From: Microcebus murinus
Taxonomy: Eukaryota; Chordata; Mammalia; Primates; Cheirogaleidae
DNA: 64,000 nucleotides
Direction: 5' to 3'
Assembly (NCBI RefSeq): GCF_040939455.1
Contig: NC_134108.1
Location: forward strand, 38,236,501-38,300,500
The first letter of the stretch is position 1, and each line of letters starts with the position of its first letter. Positions 50,930 through 64,000 of the stretch are shown here, in pieces. Made by a program: the position numbers and the translations under genes. A model generated the notes under the pieces. It worked only from the letters and a program-made list of their open reading frames with translations, searched no databases and had not been told where the DNA came from.

Positions 50930-53735
50930 AAAGGTAATAATAAACAGGGGTTGAAATAAAATGTAATTGAAACAAATAAAAATAGGAAAGAATAAATAGG
51001 AAAATTTCAGAGAAAAGGAGTTGTGGAAATGAAAGAAAAACGGCAAGCAAATAAAATTCAAGGGAAAGGGTGTATATGAAGAAAGGAATGTAAAAACATA
51101 GAACAGTAGAGAAGAGTAGCAAACAGTAATAAAAAAAAACGCCCCATCTGTGGCAAAAGATCTGTAACTAGACCACCCTAAACAAATCCTTCTTAGTAGA
51201 GTAAGAGTGAGATGATTGTTTTGGCTTTACCTTCTCCCGTCTTTGCACTAATTGGTAGTACTCATAACAGGAATCATGGAGATGCTGAAATAGTCGAAAA
51301 TGGCGTTTCCAAAATATTTTTAAGATAAATGGAAAAAAAATCTTTTCCTAATCATATTTTCCCCAAATATAATATTTGGCAAGAATGAGCTCTATTAAAG
51401 ATAGTTTGATATTTTCATAGTACTTTTGAGAACAAAGAAATCGCCTAATTATTTCAATCAATATACTTTGCACACCCTACTGGGGTGGAGTTTTCCGTAT
51501 GCATGCTAAGTCCAAGCAAGGTTAGGCTGCAGAGAAAGGCTAGTCTAACTGGCATTCACCGGCTGGCCTGCATCTTCAGCTCCCTCTGCTGTTCACGCTC
51601 CGTTACTGCTGCGAACTGTGTATGCATGCAGAAAAAGTCTACTAGTAAGAGAAATGTGTGCTGAAGAAATCGAAATCTCATTTTTTTCCAGAAGCCCCAA
51701 AATGGTGTTCAGTGTGATTAATTTCCTAATTTACATTCTCGCAGCACTAAAATCGCTCTTTCTTAGCAAAACTACATCACAGAATGTACTTCTGAGAGTT
51801 GTATTCCCTAGGATCAGATTTGCTCCCCTTAGTTTTCTTTTAATTAATGATAAAACATGAATACACAGTAAGTGCTTCTCTTGACAGGTATTTTTTTTTA
51901 AATTATCTAGATAATGTTAAAGGCACATGATTTCTCAATTCTTTCAATGATTCATTAACACAATGGAATTTTGGAATATTCTTAAAGTATGGTTTACTAT
52001 TAAATATTTTTTTAAAACATTTTTTTCTTGCATTTAAAAATGTGGTCCTATCTGAGACCTTCAGAAACAGATCCATCATTATAATATATTTATTATATCA
52101 TATTATATAATAAGTTTAATAAGTTGCATTTATTTACAGGACAAATCAATAAACTAAACTTCTGAAATTCTATTTCCATGGTTACCAATCCACTGAATAT
52201 TAACCCACCCCAACAGGGAGAAACAAAGGAATGTGAGACAGGCCACTAACATACTAAAGCTCAGGTAGAGCAACCAGTACCCAGGGAGAAAAGACAATGA
52301 AAGCAAAAAGGGACGGAGGGATAATGAAAGAAAGTGAAGGAATAAAGAAAGGAACATAATAAAAAGGAGTAGAGCCTGGAAGATAATAGAAGGATGAGAA
52401 TGTGGCTTAGTAGCTCTCACATTTAATCCTTTAATTCAACTTGAATTTCTGTAGATTTTTATTAGTTTTATAGCAGAGCTTAAATATTCATTGTATAAAT
52501 TTAAATTTAGCATGTCTAGGTTTGGGAATTGACTGATTTTAAAAGTTATTTTAAATAAGTGACTTTTTTTGTTATCAAAACAATACTTATCCCTTGTTAA
52601 AATAAATAAAATACTAAGAAGGATAAATAACGAAAATTAGAAGCCCTATGGCTCCCTTCCTCATCTCTACCAGTATCACTCACCAAAAGGCAACAATATA
52701 TTTATTTATTTGCATGTGGCACTCATAATATACCAGGCACTATTATAAGTGATTTACATATATTGCCACATTCAATCCTCACAACAAATATCATGAAGTA
52801 TGTGCTAATATTTTCATTTTACAGGTGAGGAAACTGAGGCACAATGGGGTTAAGTAACTTGGCTGCCACACAGCTAGTACACTATTAAAATATCTCCAAA
52901 ATGTGCTTAAATATCTATTCCTAGATTTATCATTTTTAAGTATTCTTTATTATTGACTTCTTGCTATGAAAGATGAAGATTTAGTTCGTTTTTACCAAGC
53001 TTTCCTACATCCCCCTGTCTTCCAAAGTATTTTAATCAAAAATGTTATCGTCTATGCTATAGCTTTAGTTCCTGCAATTTTAAGTTTTATATGACCTTGA
53101 TGTTTTTGTTTCTCCAACTATAGAGAGTATCTTTTTGTTACCACTTTGCACAACATAGTCAGGACATCTGCTCATCCTGTCAGTTCTCCTACTTTCCCAC
53201 CACCTGTCACCTTTGTCACTGTACTTTTACTTTTAATGAGGTTCATGCCACTTACATTCTGCTCTACAGCTACACCACTTTCATACTTTGTCCATAAGTT
53301 AATTCTAAAATCTGAAATTCAATAGACAGTGTTAACATTATTATGATTGTGTAAATATTGTTCACCGGACAGGCAAGTAGTGCATTATAGTTACATTTTC
53401 TTTCTTTTGCAGCTGTTTCTTTTTCGTAGTTTCTAGCTTCTTTATTTCTTGCGTTATTTACTTTTGTTTCATTTTAAATTTTGTTCAAACTTCATATCAC
53501 ACAGTCTATGATATTGTGGATGTTTCCCCCACCTGGTTCTCTTGCATGGATCCCTTCCACTTGCAGGTCCACCAAGTACTACTTGCGTTCTGGTGCCCAA
53601 CTGTCACCCTGGGACTCCTCTTCATTGCTCCTCTGAGGAGGACCCGTTGTTGCCTAGACCCATTGTTTTCCTCTTTTTTGGTTTATTCATTCATTTTATT
53701 GGAATAGATCCTAAAGGAATTTCATCAGAAATCAT
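50930..53735. other. Intergenic, mostly unassigned
   Basis: MIR minus at about 52700-52890 (CAGGCACTATTATAAGTG ... TTTTACAGGTGAGGAAACTG). A GC-richer unique patch at 51470-51620 contains a CTCF-like motif. No gene. Confidence 0.5.
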
Positions 53736-53737
53736 CT

Positions 53738-53885
53738 GGGTCTGGATGCCGTGGCTCGTGCTTATAATTCCAGTGCTTTGTGAAGCTAAAGTCAGAGGAT
53801 AACTTGAACCCAGGATTGCAAGACCAGTCTACACGACACAGTGAGATCCTTGGGTCTACAAAAAAAAAAAAAAAAAAAAAAAAAA
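53738..53885 (+). mobile_element. Alu left-monomer (FLAM-like) SINE
   Basis: GGTCTGGATGCCGTGGCTCG ... CAAGACCAGTCTACACG ... GGTCTACAAAAA and a poly(A) run. Only one monomer is present. Confidence 0.85.
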
Positions 53886-53889
53886 GAAA

Positions 53890-55680
53890 GTAGAAAACAC
53901 CATTGTAGCTAAACTTTTTGGTTGCTTACATGTCTGAAAATATTTCTTTTTTTCTTCCACTGTTTTCTATCATCTCGTACTGCTGGTAATTCTGATGGTA
54001 GTCTATCTTGTGTTCCTTTTTAGAGAATTTTTTTTAATCCCCAGTGGAAAATTTAAACATATTCTCTAGATTTGTTATTTTTGTAATTTATAATGATATG
54101 GTTCAACATATGTTTTTCTTTTATTCATTGAGCAAGAACCACCAAGGGCTCTTTTAATCTGCAAATTTTCACTGAAGAATACTTCAGTTATAGGAGATTT
54201 CTTCTATTATGATTTATTATTATCACCTCTCTTCTACTATTTCTGTTCTCTCTTTTAATGTTGGACATCTTGGAGTAAGAATCTATGTCTGGTTTTTTGT
54301 TGTATTTTCTATTGCTTGTCTTTTAATTCCATTATTCTGGAAGATTTTTAGTATTTGTGTTTTAACTTCCAGTAACATATTTGATTTCTTTACTTTTTAA
54401 TAGCATCTTCTTGCTGTTTTATTACTTTTACAGGTGCAATAGATATATCTTCCCAAGTACCTTCAAGAATGCAATAAGTCTTTTTTCTTAAAGATCCCTT
54501 TGTTAATTAATTATTTCTGTTTTTCCTAGTCATTTTTGCTTATTTTGAGTTTACTCATTTATGATGCATTTTTTTCTCCTAAAATTTTTGGTGGTTCTTG
54601 CTATCCATTTGTGTTTAAGAAAGGTAATAGAAAAGCTGAGTGAGTTTCTGTCAGATGCAGTATTGTTCTGATAAGCTTTTTAAAAAAGGTATGTGGGTAG
54701 ACACTAAACATTATAATTTAGGACTCCTAAATGCCAGAGTTCCAACTCCCACACAAGCTTCCCTATTTCTTCCAAAGAAGTATATTCAGTTTTGTAGAGA
54801 AGAATGGCTACTTTTACATTTTTCCCTCCCTCCTTCCCTGCCTCCCTTCTTCCTTTCTTTCTTTCTGCCTCCTTTCCCTCTGTCCCGACTGCTTGTGTTC
54901 TCTTTCTCTCTGTCTGTCTGTCTGTCTCTCTCTTTCACTTGGGGTTAGATTGGGGGTAAATGCTAGGCAGTTGTACCTTCTGAGAAAGAAGCCGAGAGAG
55001 GGAGGTGGATGTGGGGGAAAGTAACATACTTTGTCTGAAATCTTTCAAATTATTTCTCCATTTTTAGGGCATGCTCCCACCTCTCTCCACTAGAGTTGGC
55101 ACTTCAAAGTCATCAGTCCTTGGGTTTGTAGTGGGCATTATTAGCTTTCTGTGTGTGTACTTTACAGCATCTTCCTCAGCCTTTCCTTATCAGTTACTAT
55201 TATCTGCTATCGGTCTTCCCAAAATTTGTTGAAATCATTTGTTGATTGTCCCACTTTCTGTTCTTTTTCTCATTGTTGGTTTACACCATTTTTGTATATA
55301 CCTCTACTATCATTTTCACTGGGTCTTCGGATAAAGGGGAGATAAACGTAACCACTCCATCTTTCATCTTGATTTATTTTTGGAAGGAAGACAAAAGTAA
55401 CCATTCTCATTCATGTATTTATTCATTTAAGAAATAATTTATGGTCTTACTAACTCTATGCCATGTACCGAGAGTCTTATGATGAGCAAAACCAGAGAGT
55501 CTTTCCATGCTCATGAGGATTCCTAAGGGGACAGATAAGGGAAGGGGCCTGACCTAATCTCAGTGAGTGGTTCCCTGAGAAGGTGAATTTGAATTGACAT
55601 CCAAAGATAACTGAAAATAAGGTAATTAGATGAATGGGACAGCAGGAAGACTGTTCCAAGAAAAGGTAACAGCATTTACC
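53890..55680. other. Intergenic; pyrimidine-rich simple repeat at 54820-54940
   Basis: (CCTT)n, (CTTT)n and (TCTG)n tract at 54820-54940. The surrounding T-rich sequence (53930-54560) looks like an old interspersed repeat that I cannot name. No gene. Confidence 0.5.
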
Positions 55681-55689
55681 AAATCCTAA

Positions 55690-56700
<1,011 letters not shown>

Positions 56701-59700
56701 GGCATATAACTATTAAGTGAAACTTTATTTTCTAATAAGATTAATTAGGAAGAGAGAACATATATTAAGAAGAGATGAAGGCATAGAGTTTTCATCTTGG
56801 TTAAGTGTTTTCAATGTAGCACAGTAAGACAATAAAAAGTCCATTCTTATTTTTTAAAATATTGTGTTTATAAGTAATTATAACAATTATTGTTAGAAAA
56901 CAAGTTGAATATCTGCCTTAAAGACAGAGTTGAATATTAAAAATATTTACTCATAGAAGGTAATGTAACCATTAATTTAACTCAGTTTGCTATATAGATG
57001 CTATCAAGCCCAGAAAGATATTTAAAGTGTTTAGTGATAAAGTTCATTTTTTTCCTTCTCCATTTTTGGTAACAAAACATTTAGATTTGAAATATTTTTC
57101 TAATCTACATTGCAATTTCCCTTTCAATAAAACAATTTTGTTTTTATTTGGAAAAAAAAAGAGAGAGATTTTTCTTTGTTGTTTAAAGTATTAATTGACA
57201 ACACAAATGCTATATTTAATTTAAAATAAACTTTGGTTTAATGTTAGAAGAAAATCTAGCTGTAGGCCCTCCAGTTTACCGTGGGAATTTAGAGTTTAAA
57301 TTATATTCAAGTAAAAATTTTAAGTATTTACAACTATAAGTATTCATGCTAGATTCTAATTTATATCTGATTTCATCTACATAAGATGGGAAATCATATT
57401 CCAGTAGTGCTACATGAAAAATCATCTCAGGCAGGTAAAATAGTTTCTGTTTTATAACTGTCATTTAAGATTGTTCAATTTGTCTCTATAATCTATGAAA
57501 GCGTTTATGTTCAATATAAATTTTACATCTTTCCTCTAGGTGGTGCACAAGGCACAGATATGTTGGAAAATCAATAGACAATCCCTAAAGCCTTTCCTTC
57601 TATATCTTATTTTGAATCTGAATAAAACTTAATCTTCTATCCATCTACTATAGTTTAATAATTGAGATGATATTATGTTATATCTTTGAGATACTGAGAT
57701 TTATGCAATAATTTCTTAGCATATAGTAAAAATGTGAGTATAATTTTTTGACATTATTATAAAATTAATTCTTAGCCTTCAATGAAGATAATTTTGATAT
57801 ATTTCAGATCTATTACTTTCAGTTATTTCAAATGAATGATAAATATCCAAATACTGAGACCATCATCAATTATACAGCTATCAGTGTAGAATGGAAAGTA
57901 GATTCAGGAACTTAAGGTTAGCTGTTGAAGGTGTGTACTGCTGCTGTGTTTTCATATACATTTAGCAATCCTTATCTTTGTCCAAACTTCAATTAAAGAT
58001 GTAGGAAACCTGAAATCAGCGGCATACACATTTTGGACTATCGTTTCTTTACTGCAAATACCTTTGAGGATATTTGTTACATAGAACAGAAGCTACCACA
58101 AGAGTACAGGGCAGCTTTTTGCAAAAAATTATACAACAGTGATATTCGTGAGTATCGGATTTGTATGGCTGAACAGCCAGGATTGCTTTGCTATTTGGAG
58201 CCTTTGGCAGTTTCATAGAGATTTGAAAGTATTTTTTTTCTATTTCTGTGAAGAATATCATTGGTATTTTGATAGGGATTGCATTAAATCTGTAGACTGC
58301 CTTCGGTAGTATATATTTGAAGCAATATTAATGCTTCAATATCACAAAGAATAGGACATTATAACTGATAACACAGAAATACAAAGGACCATGGAAAACT
58401 ATATGCTAACAGATTGAAGGAAATGGATATTTCAATGCCTTTTGTTATATCTGTAATTTTCTGTAATTACCCACTCAAAACTGTACTATCACCACAAGAC
58501 TCCTTTGTGTTAACCCTTTACAGCTACACACACCTCATCCCAAATCGCTTGTAATCACTAACATATTTTTCATCTCTATAATTTTGTTATTTTAGGAATG
58601 TTCTATGATGGAATTATATAATATGTAACCTTTTGAGATTGCCTTCTTTTTAATTCAGTATAATTTCCTTGAGATTTATTGAAGGTGTTGCAGCAACTTA
58701 TTCTTTGCACTTCACAATATATCATAAATGTATTTCCACATTAGTACATAAAGATCAATCGTGTATGTATATATGTATATTTATAAAAGTGGAGCTTGCC
58801 ATCGTGTATAGGTATCATAATTTATTAGCTGCTTATTTATTTCTCATTTGGCTTTTGGGATGTTTCCTAGGTAGTATTTTTAATAGCACAATGTTTCATA
58901 AATAAATTTGTATGTATATTTTTGTCTACTTGCTTTAAAATGTTACAGAACAAATTATTAGAATTATAGGTTTTCCATTTAAATTTTTGACAGAAATAGG
59001 CTTCCAAATACTGAAGTAATTTTTGTTGTAAATAAATAAAAGTGCTGTTTTCCCATATTCTTATTGACACTCAATGTTATCAATTTTAATTTTATCTTTA
59101 CATATCTACTGAATTAAAATTGTATTTCCTTGTTTTAGTTAATGTATCTTTAATGGTGAGTGAAGATAAGCCCATTTCATAAATCATTGATTGTTCATAT
59201 TTCATTTAAGAGAAAGAAATGTGAACATATATTCAGGGAATAATTAGTAAAGCAGTTTGTTTGGAGCTGAGTCTTTGACTAGGGAGTTAGTAAGGTATCA
59301 TATTAGAGATGTAGAGGTCAGATTGTGAACAAAGAATGTGGACTTCACTCTAAAGACTACTGAGAGTCATTGAAGGGTTTGTGTAAACGTAATGTGTAGT
59401 GTGTCAAATTTATTGTAATTGGGAAACTGGTAACAGAAATTCACTTAAATTTTTTTGTGATATTTCAAGGTCTAAAATCATCATTTAGACTTTTAGAGAA
59501 CTAATAGACTTTTAGAGAACTTTTAGGCTAATTATGGTAGTAGTTATGTAATGAAAAGATTCATGGAGGGACATCTCAAAGAAAAATCAATAGATGCTGA
59601 CTGAACAGATTATGTGAAGGAGAGTGGATTTTGATGTCATGGCCTTGGAGTTAAGGAGAAATGATAGATCTTATGGAAGCAAGAAAATTTTGGAGAAACT

Positions 59701-59740
59701 GATTTGGAGACTAATGGCTGAGTAGACATATATAATTCTG
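56701..59740. other. Intergenic with old L1M and L2 fragments
   Basis: L1M minus at 58220-58330 (TTGGTATTTTGATAGGGATTG) and about 58500-59100 (TTCCTTGAGATTTATTGAAGG). L2-like minus at about 59220-59720. A 61-codon open stretch at 58033-58218 is discussed under findings. Confidence 0.5.
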
Positions 59741-59752
59741 TCGTGTTATATT

Positions 59753-60106
59753 TTTTTTTTTTTTTTTTTTTTTTGAGACAGAGTCTCCCTTTGTTGCCCA
59801 GGCTAGAGTGAGTGCCGTGGCGTCAGCCTAGCTCACAGCAACCTCAAACTCCAGAGCTCAAGCAATCCTCCTGCCTCAGCATCCTGAGTAGCTGGGACTA
59901 CAGGCATGTGCCACCATGCCCGGCTAATTTTTTCTATATATATTAGTTGGCCAATTAATTTCTATTTATAGTAGAGACACGGTCTTGCCCTTGCTCAGGC
60001 TGGTTTCGAACTCCTGACCTCGAGCAAATCGCCCGCCTTGGCCTCCCAGAGTGCTAGGATTACAGGTGTAATCACCTGTACAGGTGTACACACCTGGCCA
60101 AGTGTT
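59753..60106 (-). mobile_element. Alu, strepsirrhine type, with altered head
   Basis: Poly(T), GAGACAGAGTCTCCCTTTG, TTAGTTGGCCAATTAATTTC, then GGATTACAGGTG and a run of small palindromes (60064-60098) before CCTGGCC. GTGTTATA flanks both sides (59742-59749 and about 60109). Confidence 0.94.
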
Positions 60107-60109
60107 ATA

Positions 60110-63100
60110 AATTTAATGAACAAATATTATTAAGTGCTGACAATGTGCTGGCACCATGTCTATGCTTTTGTATACTATGATGCTCTAAATGCTTTAAGAT
60201 TACTGATCTTTTCCACTGGGTAAGATTTTAAAAATTATGATTTTTTTTTCTGGAAGATGATAGGAAGAAATGGGCACAGTGCGGTTATTATGGACTAAAC
60301 AAGACGTAAGAAGTTTAAGGTTCCCAAGTCAGGCAGATGCAGGTTCCAGTTCTGCCTTCACTTCTTACTCAGTTCATGACCTTGGGTAATGTTGAATCCC
60401 TAAGCTTTAGTTTCTTCCTTTCTACAGCAGGTAAAATGATAGTAATTATTTCGAAGGACTAGTACAAAAAATGAAATAGATCATTTACTAGTGTTTGGTG
60501 TAGGTCCTTGCATGTAGTAAAAGTTTAACGTTAAGAGAAGTGAGAAAAAGAGAGAGTAGAGCACAGCCTGATGTCACTACCCATTCAGTTTTACAGACAT
60601 TTACTTAGTACATAGTATGTGCCAGGCACTGTGCTATGATTTAAGAGGTAATAGATTAAAGGGCATGAGCAAGGCTCTTTGCCAATTACCCCATGATTTC
60701 CTCTCTGGCAGCACCAGTGACAATAGCAGTAGCACACAACATACAGCATGACTCAAATCTTTTACTTACATTGATCAAGGAACATGAAAAGGAAATCCAA
60801 ATGCATGGTTCACCACAATATGGCAAAATCCCTTTCTGCTCAATTCTCTAGCTTCCCCAAGGTCTCCATAAACTCCCAGTCCCCCAAATCCCAATTTCTC
60901 AACCCAGAGAATATTTTTTTTTGCTGCTCATCTTCCTCCTGGTTCTTCCTCTCTCTTCATTTACCTCTGAAATTGATCCTCCAGTACCTTCCCCACAGAC
61001 CATGACTATTTGCAGGAGGTCGTCTTTACCATCCACAGCTTTTTGCACTAAGAATCAGCCCACGAACTTTACTGTTTGCATTTCAGCACCTATTCTCCTG
61101 ATTTGGTATCAGGAAATGTCAGATCCCTTTTGAAGGTGATGAAGGGAATGAGGCTAAATGAGCACAGAATCCTCTTCAGGGGAAACTGGAAGGATGGACA
61201 GGACACTCATACAATTGTGTCCAGTCAAAATTACAATAACAAAAATAATAATTAAAACGTTAAACTTTTTGTTCTGTTTGAACCCTGAAAGATCCCTCAA
61301 AGATCAGAGGATGCCCACCCATATCGGTGAGAGTGATCTTCTTTATTTATGCTGCTGATTCAAATGTTAATCTCTTTTGGAATCAGCCTCTCTGTGGCAC
61401 ATCCAAAAATATTTTTTACCAGCTCTCTGGGAATCCCTTAGTCCAGTCAAGTTGACACATAAAATTAACCATACTCTTAATTATCCTTTGATGAATAAAA
61501 CTTCTTAATTGTATTATTGTTTGTGATTGTTTCATCATTAGTACTTTTTGCATCTTGATTAAGAAGTCCTCTCCCATCTCAATAAGAGATATTCTCATGA
61601 AGATATTCTGCTATGTTTTGGAATATATTTTATATTAATTGCTTAGTTGCTTTAGTGTCTTACAAACCTATAAACTTCTTGAGGCAGACACCATGCTATA
61701 TTCATATTTAAATCTCCAACACTTAGAACATTGTGTGGTACACAGCAGTCATTTAAAAAATGAGTGATCAAATGAGCCCAGTTCTTCTATTTATATGGTG
61801 ATCTCAAGCAAGTCATCTAATAGCTTTTCCATCATTAAAAATTTGAAGCTCTTTTTTTAAAAGCTCTAAAAATCTATAAAAAGGATTTTTATTAAATACT
61901 TTTGGTGCCCTGTCACCACATTTTCATTACAATCACATTAGCTAGACAGGTATGGGACATAAAAATAATTGCCTAATTGTTTTAAACAGTTAAAAATATA
62001 GAAGATTTTTTCTTTTGCTCACTAAGAAAATAACACTTTTCTCTTCTTTTCTTTTTCTTTCTTTCTTTTCCTTCCTTCTTTCCTCTATCCCTCCTTCTCT
62101 CCTTCCTTCTCCCTTTTTTCCTTCCTCTTATCTTTTCACAACTCTGGAGAATTAGCATGGCACAGGGAAAAGTGCCTTTAACTTTGGAATTAGTCAGACC
62201 ATTAACAATTATTGAACATCCACTACATGTCTGGCACTGTTTCAGGATCTAATAAATGAATTAAACTAAATTCTGTGATAATGTTGGTAATAGTCAAGTG
62301 AATGAAGACATTACTTGATCTCTAAATTCCTGTTTCCTTTAAAATAGAGTTAATGTGACTTAATGAGGTAATGAATGCCAAATTCCTAACATATAATATG
62401 TACTCATGATATGGTGCCTATTATTATTATGAAATTCTTTTTAATATGTAACTAAGCTTTTCTCTTTTTTGAAATTTAATAAATTCCAGGTAGGTGGGCA
62501 GAAGCCTAAATTTCCTTGATGATATGTACAATTTTACGCTGCTCATGAGTAACTCTTTTGAGATACCTTAGCAAGTAAGTCAAATGTTGAAAAATTGGTG
62601 ATTAACTTTCCCTATAAATTTCTTGAGATTGACACTTTTCTTCTGAATGTATAAGAAACGCCTTTCCCTTTCTTTATCTCATTGCATACTTGTTTTTTGC
62701 TTCACTTGTCGCATGGGTGACTTAGGGAATGTTCCGTATGTCCTTAGATAATTTACTCAGTACAGTAGCCAGAAACCAGGTACAAACCCACTTGTTTTTT
62801 AATCTACAGAATTTTATACATGGTTTTGATCTCATGGTACGTTTCAAGCCACAGGCTGCTGTGAACATAAAAAGAAGGCACAGAAGTTCAGCTCATAGCA
62901 GATTTTTCTTTTTTAGTCTGTATTAGTTCAATTTCTTAATAGCAACATGAAAGCCAAGCAAAATGATTTCTAGTTGATTTATGCAGTTCTTGTGAATCGC
63001 TTTGCTTTTGGCCTGGGGCCTTACAATAGCCACCTGAGGTATGGTCTATGATAACCACTCAGGAAAGTGCTGCCTAGCAGGCTGCTATACTTAAATAATC

Positions 63101-64000
63101 TGGGTTTGTTATTTCACTCAGCAGTATTGTGGCTTTGAGGGAGACGAACTTAATGCCAAACACTCCTTTCTGAAGTAAAGCAAAGTTCAGAATCTTAAAG
63201 GGATGGACATCTCATTTTAAAAAGCTTCTGATCACTGAATGTTATATGAATTATTGCTGTCCCAGTGAGACTAAGAAGCAAATATTTTTATTCTATTACT
63301 GAAAATCAAAAAGTGATTCTGAATTGAAAATGGGATATGAAAGATTTTCTAACATTTTCATGTATTTTTGAGGTTTTTGGTAACTAAATATATATGACTA
63401 TATTTGGAACTAGTACATATAGCTAACTCTTGGGATTTTGGAGAGGCCATCAGAAGTTCACAGATTATTTAAGCCAGACAGCTTCCTTGATGACAGATTG
63501 ATTTCAATGACGCCAACATAACTTAGCTCTCTCTATGTGCTAGTTAATGTCACACAGAAATACGCACTGTTCCTTTGCCACAGGCTGCATTCAAGTCTCT
63601 GGTTAGCCATTCTTTATATACTTATTTAAAATTGAAGGTTGGAGCAAACACATCTTAAAGTTGCATCTTGTGACAGTTCTGTGGAATTTCATCTGTGAAA
63701 TCATCTGACCACTAATTATCCCTTCTAGTAGGAAAATATGGGGGGAAATGAAAAAGCAATTAAATACATGTTCAGAAATGTGGTGCATTGAATAGTTTAG
63801 GTTTTTGTTTTTCTAAATTACTTAAAATAGTTTATTAGTTGTACGTGTACCAGTGATATTTTAATAATAAAAAAATGGTGCTTTCATAGGATAGGCTGTT
63901 AAAATAATTATACAAGTATTTTCTCTCTAGATATCAGTAAATGCAATTAAAGTATCTTATATAGTTTTTTTAGCAAATGCAATAAATCATTTTCTAATTC
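60110..64000. other. Intergenic to the right edge
   Basis: MIR plus at about 60300-60540 and 62155-62435 (broken). Polypyrimidine tract (CTTT/CCTT)n at 62038-62125. 62930-63200 is unique sequence without recognised repeat. No gene. Confidence 0.5.

Noticed and set aside
54640..55024. Plus-strand frames of 102 and 97 codons rich in L, S, F and P
   Set aside because: They translate a (CCTT)/(CTTT)/(TCTG) simple repeat.
58510..58523. TTAACCCTTTACAG, another piggyBac-like start
   Set aside because: It lies at or near old L1M sequence, with no partner end.

Overview
The window is nuclear DNA of a strepsirrhine primate, most likely a lemur such as a mouse lemur (Microcebus). The evidence is: split genes with canonical GT-AG introns; dimeric Alu elements carrying the strepsirrhine-type middle region (around AATTAATTGGCCAACTA); a lemur-like young L1 3' tail (CCTTAAAATTTGTACCCCC); and a near-complete piggyBac DNA transposon. 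Young piggyBac elements are reported from mouse lemur, whereas no recently active ones are known in human.

Positions 1-36.4 kb hold one complete gene on the minus strand, HSF2 (heat shock factor 2). I could place all 13 coding exons. Every junction has an AG acceptor and a GT donor, the phases agree, and the exons add up to 1611 nt, i.e. 536 aa plus stop, the length of the full human isoform. Exon 1 lies in a CpG island (about 35.65-36.62 kb). The 3' UTR runs to the left edge of the window, with candidate poly(A) signals at 899-904, 298-303 and 26-31. The 54-nt exon 11 is the known cassette that separates the long and short isoforms.

The HSF2 introns carry the most interesting material. A 5'-truncated L1 tail has inserted exactly across the exon 6/intron 6 boundary, and its 15-bp target-site duplication has copied the splice donor. 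There are now two donors 109 nt apart, and the intronic copy has the stronger consensus context. Intron 3 contains a piggyBac element (19039-22768, 12-bp perfect terminal repeats, TTAA on both sides) with a decayed transposase gene, and a 5'-truncated L1 sits inside it. That L1 itself carries a tiny retroposed insert. Intron 1 contains a nest of L1M, MaLR LTR and Alu, plus L2, MER5A and a hAT element with a perfect 8-bp duplication.

Positions 36.6-64 kb are intergenic, upstream of HSF2. By synteny with human (SERINC1 - HSF2 - gene-poor interval - GJA1) no protein-coding gene is expected, and I see none. This part is built from Alu, L1M, L2, MIR, MER20 and MaLR copies. It also has two less ordinary items: a 384-bp piggyBac-type MITE with CpG-rich subterminal repeats (48489-48872), and a retroposed 3'-UTR-like sequence inserted in a MaLR LTR (46261-46469). 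There is no RNA gene, CRISPR array or prokaryotic feature.
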